From QQUD01 sp039029915 (GTDB lineage Bacteria; Chloroflexota; Anaerolineae; Promineifilales; Promineifilaceae): a stretch of DNA of 18,471 nucleotides. Numbering within the stretch: position 1 is the first letter of the stretch; each line of letters starts with the position of its first letter. The stretch is from the NCBI GenBank assembly GCA_039029915.1, contig JBCCFD010000106.1, positions 1 to 18,471 of the forward strand. Reading direction: 5' to 3'. The position numbers and the translations under genes are program-made. Below the pieces are notes generated by a model, which worked only from the letters and a program-made list of their open reading frames with translations, had not been told where the DNA came from and did not search any database. Positions 15,901-18,471 of this stretch are shown piece by piece.

Positions 15901-16157
15901 TTCCATTTTTTACACTGGCTTGGCCTACCGGTGAATTTGGGGCAATGGGGCTTGAAGGTGCTGTCCGTTTGGGGTTCCGGAAAGAACTTGAAGCAGCCAA
16001 GGATGAGACTGAGCAGCAAGCTCTTTTTGAGAAGATGTTGGACCACGTTTACAAAGAAGGTAAGGCGATTAATACCGCATCCTTCATGGAGATTGATGAA
16101 GTGATTGATCCGGCTGAAACACGTGAAAGGCTGGTTTCGGGGTTGCAAGCGTGTTGA
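12921..16157 (+). CDS. Single-chain biotin-dependent acyl-CoA carboxylase (BC-BCCP-CT)
   Basis: This 1078-residue polypeptide carries all three parts of an acyl-CoA carboxylase. Biotin carboxylase spans about 1-455: LLIANRGEIAIRI (7-19), the glycine-rich ATP loop SGGGGRGMR (159-167), and FIEANPRLQVEHTITEE (289-305) with the catalytic Arg294. A basic linker (about 460-485) leads to the biotin carrier domain (about 487-557) with EAMKM (521-525), where Lys524 takes biotin. The carboxyltransferase spans about 575-1078: SGYCFAGNAALAGCSD and TSIGMGGPAMIEGG in the N-half; GGAIDSESANKATRF, VDTPGIMVG, RKGYGLGAQAM and WPTGEFGAMG in the C-half. The layout matches the single-chain long-chain acyl-CoA carboxylases described in mycobacteria rather than split AccABCD or PccAB. 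RKGYGLGAQ replaces the RKAYGGAY usual in propionyl-CoA carboxylases. AAGGAG six bases before ATG 12921 fixes the start; the open frame extends 16 codons upstream inside the DinB gene. The acyl substrate is uncertain. Confidence 0.94.
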   Translation: MPLTKLLIANRGEIAIRIAQAAAEMGVPTFSIYSEDDQAALHRVKTDQAIALTGTGPSAYLDGAQIIQHAKEHDCTHIHPGYGFLSENDQFAHTCAHNNLNFVGPAPETLTLFGDKMKARQFAQAHEALVLPGLTVANLEEAKQFMADTEGPILIKAVSGGGGRGMRLVQEVAELSAAWEQCQTEANLAFGSDLLYVEKYLPLARHVEIQIVGDGTGAVVALGERECILQRRYQKVVEIAPAPDMSAGLRERLIHTAVSLASAANYKNLGTFEFLVEGTALHDEATFYFIEANPRLQVEHTITEEVFGLDLVQIQLEIANGRLLSDLNLPTDAAPNRQAIQLRINMESIQPDGTFVPAVGRIDRFEFPSGAGLRLDSSGYRHLTPSPRFDSLLAKLICTTNSPRFENLLRKAQHALEDVVIDGLPTNINFLSALIGLDDIAKPNALHTQFIDQNLPEITSHSKFAAKKTKEEKPNESPSEIEIVVPAGITAVVTPMPGSLISIEVQVGSQVQLGQTLAIVEAMKMEAVIESPVHGVITQVNGEVGQIISNQTPLFFIDPISKEGVDAGSKEIIDLNVIRPDLQELYDRRAFLLDENRGEAVAKRHQRGQRTARENVADLVDEGAFSEYGSAIVAAQRRRRSLDDLIERTPADGLVCGFGQVNGRIFDETAAQCLIMAYDYSVLAGTQGALNHKKMDRMLKLAYQAKRPLILFAEGGGGRPGDIDYMGVAQLDVMTFTLFAGLSGKIPLISIVSGYCFAGNAALAGCSDILIATENTSIGMGGPAMIEGGGLGQYHPKEVGPAAFQKTNGVIDILVKDEAEAVAKAKQVLSYFQGQTSDWTCADQRHLRQIIPENRRRMYDMRRLIDVLADEGSVLEIRPLFGKGIITAFIRIEGHPIGLIANNPAHLGGAIDSESANKATRFMELCDAHNIPLLSLVDTPGIMVGPKAEKSGTVRHATQLFIVGAKLNVPFFAIVLRKGYGLGAQAMCAGSFHVPFFTLAWPTGEFGAMGLEGAVRLGFRKELEAAKDETEQQALFEKMLDHVYKEGKAINTASFMEIDEVIDPAETRERLVSGLQAC

Positions 16158-16212
16158 TTCACCTACGGATAAAATTTTTGGAATGGCCTATGTTGAGGTC
16201 AAGTAGAAAAGT

Positions 16213-17544
16213 ATGAAACCAGTTCTAGCTGTATTATTTGTTTTACTTGTTATTTTGGCGGCACCTGAAGTAACAACATTTACTGAAGATTGGACAGGTT
16301 CATCCCCTGACAGCCCAGCGAGCTTTTTATCACATCCAACGGGTGTTAACTGGGATATCACCAGCCACGCTAGAAATGGACACAGTGATGGTCCTTGGGG
16401 ACAGTTCCGAAATTTTGATAAGTTGCCATCTGAATGGGAAGCACATCACACCGAGACCTGTAGCGCACCGCCGGGAACGCACACCGTTCAGGAATTTGCT
16501 GATACGGTGTTTATATGCCGGGAGCACATGATGACTTCCACGTTTGGCCCCGGCGCGGCCCAAGTTGTCCTGACCCCCAATCATTTTCTTGATTTGTCCG
16601 ATGAAGAAGCGGTGGTCCGATTTGATATTTCGACACTCCGCACCGCCGGTCGTGATTATTGGCAGGTTAATTTAACCCCCCTGCTTGATCATCAACAGTT
16701 AGTGAGCGGCGCAATCGTGGCTGACTTTAACGGCTTTCCAAGAAATTCAATTATGATCAATTTAAAGTTGGTTGATTCAACTTTTGGAACAAGCCGTGCC
16801 CCGGGTGAGATTGATGCTTTCCAAATCGATAACAATTTTGTTAGCACAGCATTACCTCCCGTTTTTAACGTTAACTATGATGATTTTCTTGAACCTGATG
16901 CCGCCCGTCGAGATACGCTTGAAATTAAGCTAACAAATAATCGAAGCCATCTTTCAGTTTGCATGCCCGTGTATAGCAAATGCTTTTTTGATACCGATCT
17001 TTATCAACCTTTTCCATCTGATCTAGCTGTTGTCCAATTTTCTCACCATTCCTATAACCCATATAAAAACTGTAGCGGGTCCGCTCTTTGTGCCCCCAAC
17101 ACCTATCATTGGGATAACTTTCATTTAGAACCTACTATTCCGTTTACCATTATCAAAGCGGATCAGTACAGTTACCAAGTTCCTAATGATGAGCCAATCG
17201 CGATTAATTTTTCGACGCCTGCGCCTGCGAATAGTCGATTACGTTTTACAGCGATGGGGGAAGCGTACTCAATACAGGTGAGTTACGACAATGGCATAAC
17301 ATGGCAAACACCTGCACCTCAACCCATGGATACGTATGACGACGGCGCGTTTTGGCCTTATTTCACGGGGGATATTGAGGCCGGCTATTTTGTGCCCGAA
17401 GGCACAACCTCTGTGTTGATAAGGGGGCGGGGAAACTGGTTAGGAGATTTTATTGTTGTTCGAGATATCTCTTTATGGTCAATGGATTCGGCATCTATTT
17501 CGTCATTTCAGTATCAAACTTACCTGCCTTTAATAGCAGATTGA
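16213..17544 (+). CDS. Secreted beta-rich protein with YLPLI C-terminal tail
   Basis: This 443-residue exported protein has an N-terminal signal peptide, MKPVLAVLFVLLVILAAPE, with likely cleavage near residue 17-20. The mature part looks like extracellular beta-sandwich sequence, rich in Thr, Ser, Asn, Pro and aromatics. It opens TFTEDWTGSSPDSP, as do many lectin- or glucanase-like modules. A region around 130-305 (VRFDISTLRTAGRDYW, YHWDNFHLEP) looks like one jelly-roll, and about 310-425 (VSYDNGITWQ, VLIRGRGNWLGDF) looks like a second domain. Six cysteines (83, 102, 250, 257, 287, 293) may pair as disulfides. The protein ends QTYLPLIAD, a tail I associate with Chloroflexota secreted proteins. 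No catalytic motif is identified. It lies 55 bases after the carboxylase gene with a weak ribosome site (AGAAAAG), and contains no ACGGCCGT. Carbohydrate binding is possible but unproven. Confidence 0.82.
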   Translation: MKPVLAVLFVLLVILAAPEVTTFTEDWTGSSPDSPASFLSHPTGVNWDITSHARNGHSDGPWGQFRNFDKLPSEWEAHHTETCSAPPGTHTVQEFADTVFICREHMMTSTFGPGAAQVVLTPNHFLDLSDEEAVVRFDISTLRTAGRDYWQVNLTPLLDHQQLVSGAIVADFNGFPRNSIMINLKLVDSTFGTSRAPGEIDAFQIDNNFVSTALPPVFNVNYDDFLEPDAARRDTLEIKLTNNRSHLSVCMPVYSKCFFDTDLYQPFPSDLAVVQFSHHSYNPYKNCSGSALCAPNTYHWDNFHLEPTIPFTIIKADQYSYQVPNDEPIAINFSTPAPANSRLRFTAMGEAYSIQVSYDNGITWQTPAPQPMDTYDDGAFWPYFTGDIEAGYFVPEGTTSVLIRGRGNWLGDFIVVRDISLWSMDSASISSFQYQTYLPLIAD

Positions 17545-17689
17545 TACTTTTGTTGATACGGCCGTATTTTCCATATCAATTGTTTCATTAAAGTGCAGGC
17601 TTGCATACGGTTTTTGCCTAGAAAAGCGGTAGATTAGCGAATTATCAGGATATTTGAGCTATAAATAGAATCGGATAAACTCACAGCCT
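17545..17689 (+). other. Intergenic region with palindrome copy
   Basis: These 145 bases separate the secreted protein from the next gene. They contain ATACGGCCGTAT (17556-17567), an exact 12-bp palindrome and the only fully intergenic copy of the iterated motif in this window. ATAAAT at 17661-17666 is -10-like but without a good -35. No terminator is seen. Confidence 0.4.
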
Positions 17690-18471
17690 GTGAGCAATTC
17701 TTGGCCAAAAATTCTGGCAAATTTTGTTGCAATTCCCCTTTTTATCATCCTTGCGTTTTACTATCGTCCCTTCATTCCTGTATTTGAAACGCCTGATGAG
17801 CCGTCCCACTTTTCGGTCGTTAAATATATTGCTGATTCAGGACAACTGCCTGAATTCCCCAACCAATTTCGTGAAGGACCAGTCCCGTTAATTGAACCAG
17901 GTGTGCCAGAGTATTACGCCCCGCCATTTTACTATGCCCTCATGTCCCTGTTTATTATGGATTTAGAAACAGATGCTTTTTTTGAGCAGCTCTTTCCAAA
18001 TCCAGACTTTGAACGGCAGCGGGGACTCAATTTTATTGATAATTACAGCAGTAAAAATATGTATGTTCATACGGCCGTTAATCAACCAAACGCCACTTGG
18101 GTGCAGGCGTTTGGGCGGATACGCTTATTTTCAATTTTCTGGGGAGCGATGACTGTTTGGGCAGCCGTTTTGATAGGCAAAACGTTGTGGCCTAAAGGGT
18201 TTTGGTTTCTACTCCCTGCATTGTTAATTGTGTTTAATAGCAGTTTTCTTTATCTATCAAACGGGGTCTCAAACGATCCGCTGTTGATTGCTTTAAGCAG
18301 CTGGTTAATCTATCTCGCGATTTTCTTATCGAGTCGGGATATCACTCCCAGATATTTCCGCATAATTATTTTTGTTTTTCTCATATCATTTGCGTTTCTT
18401 ACAAAACACACGGCCGTTATCTTTGCGCCAATGTTGCTATTGGTTATCTTAGAGCAAGATACCTGGACACG
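17690..18471 (+). CDS. GT-C-fold membrane glycosyltransferase, N-terminal part (runs off the window)
   Basis: An open frame runs from GTG 17690 to the window end: 260 codons, no stop. The stop codon bounding the frame upstream is at 17666-17668. The protein opens MSNSWPKILANF, then a membrane segment (about 11-30), and then the signature ETPDEPSHF (33-41) in the first external loop. The acidic pair followed by His matches lipid-linked-sugar glycosyltransferases of the GT39/GT83/DUF2142 type. YYAPPFYYALMS (75-86) resembles the PPLYY motif of that group. Further membrane helices lie at about 147-164, 170-190, 197-214 and 225-252, and NGVSNDPLL (191-199) is a second family-like motif. Such proteins move sugars from polyprenyl carriers to proteins, lipids or glycans outside the membrane. 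GTG is the only usual start near the membrane segment; there is no strong ribosome site. The acceptor is unknown. Confidence 0.82.
   Translation, partial: MSNSWPKILANFVAIPLFIILAFYYRPFIPVFETPDEPSHFSVVKYIADSGQLPEFPNQFREGPVPLIEPGVPEYYAPPFYYALMSLFIMDLETDAFFEQLFPNPDFERQRGLNFIDNYSSKNMYVHTAVNQPNATWVQAFGRIRLFSIFWGAMTVWAAVLIGKTLWPKGFWFLLPALLIVFNSSFLYLSNGVSNDPLLIALSSWLIYLAIFLSSRDITPRYFRIIIFVFLISFAFLTKHTAVIFAPMLLLVILEQDTWT

Larger units (their letters stand above)
755..18427. repeat. Highly iterated palindrome ACGGCCGT (26 copies)
   Basis: Exact copies begin at 755, 2420, 3643, 4081, 5113, 5902, 6051, 6425, 6601, 8341, 9445, 10083, 10632, 11339, 12089, 12666, 12712, 13686, 13879, 14388, 14905, 15038, 15551, 17558, 18071 and 18420. 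About 0.3 are expected in a random sequence of this length. The flanks are mostly A/T (22 of 26 fit WACGGCCGTW). Near copies sharing CGGCCG are at 2366, 9562, 10234, 10692 and 12981. Copies are dispersed, strand-symmetric and mostly inside genes. They read as Thr-Ala-Val, Arg-Pro-Leu/Tyr or Asn/Tyr-Gly-Arg depending on frame. The pattern resembles HIP1 (GCGATCGC) of cyanobacteria but the sequence is different. The count is by eye. Confidence 0.95.

Noticed and set aside
17556..17567. Palindrome after the secreted-protein gene as a terminator
   Set aside because: The 12-bp palindrome has no loop and only a short T-run, and is better explained as a copy of the iterated motif.
1..18471. CRISPR array, tRNA, rRNA, insertion sequence or phage genes
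   Set aside because: No evenly spaced direct repeats, no cloverleaf-like sequences, no transposase or integrase motifs and no terminal inverted repeats were seen on either strand.

Overview
The window reads as a chromosomal segment from a free-living bacterium of moderate GC content, most likely a member of the Chloroflexota (Anaerolineae-like). This placement is an inference. It rests on a secreted protein ending in a YLPLI tail of the kind I associate with Chloroflexota exported proteins, on a single-chain acyl-CoA carboxylase, and on the general style of the housekeeping genes. No rRNA, tRNA, CRISPR array, integrase or insertion sequence was seen. The most striking signal is not a gene: the palindrome ACGGCCGT occurs 26 times by eye, where about 0.3 copies are expected by chance. 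It lies almost entirely inside genes, on all three codon registers.

Layout. 1-826: a minus-strand membrane zinc-metalloprotease-like protein. 1037-1990: an AT-rich plus-strand coiled-coil protein of unknown function, closed by a strong bidirectional terminator at 2037-2073. 2095-4829: a minus-strand cluster transcribed ruvB, then a class III-like PPK2 polyphosphate kinase, then a TerC-family membrane protein. 4830-4938: a divergent control region holding a 19-nt perfect palindrome. 4939-6657: upp (uracil salvage) followed by a WecA/MraY-type sugar-phosphate transferase in which a metal-site aspartate is replaced by serine. 6783-6968: a small unknown protein preceded by an inverted repeat. 7122-7148: a plus-strand terminator. 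7147-7587: a minus-strand unknown helical protein. 7751-9007: glgC, for ADP-glucose and glycogen synthesis.

12244-9032 is a minus-strand run that may be one operon: Tyr/Ser protein phosphatase, ClpS, a DapA/NanA-type aldolase, a HAD phosphatase coupled to it by TGATG, and a small basic protein. In the other direction, 12394-16157 holds a DinB-family protein and, two bases later, a BC-BCCP-CT single-chain acyl-CoA carboxylase. These are followed by a secreted beta-rich protein (16213-17544) and the 5' part of a multi-membrane GT-C glycosyltransferase that runs off the window edge (from 17690).

Most of the content is core metabolism: nucleotide salvage, glycogen, polyphosphate, envelope glycans, fatty-acid or acyl-CoA metabolism, DNA recombination and proteolysis. 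Two genes, the coiled-coil protein and the secreted protein, carry no copy of the iterated palindrome and look like accessory or fast-evolving cargo. Several starts were set from Shine-Dalgarno sequences rather than the longest reading frame: the metalloprotease, the 7147-7587 gene, glgC, the HAD protein, clpS, the DinB protein and the carboxylase.
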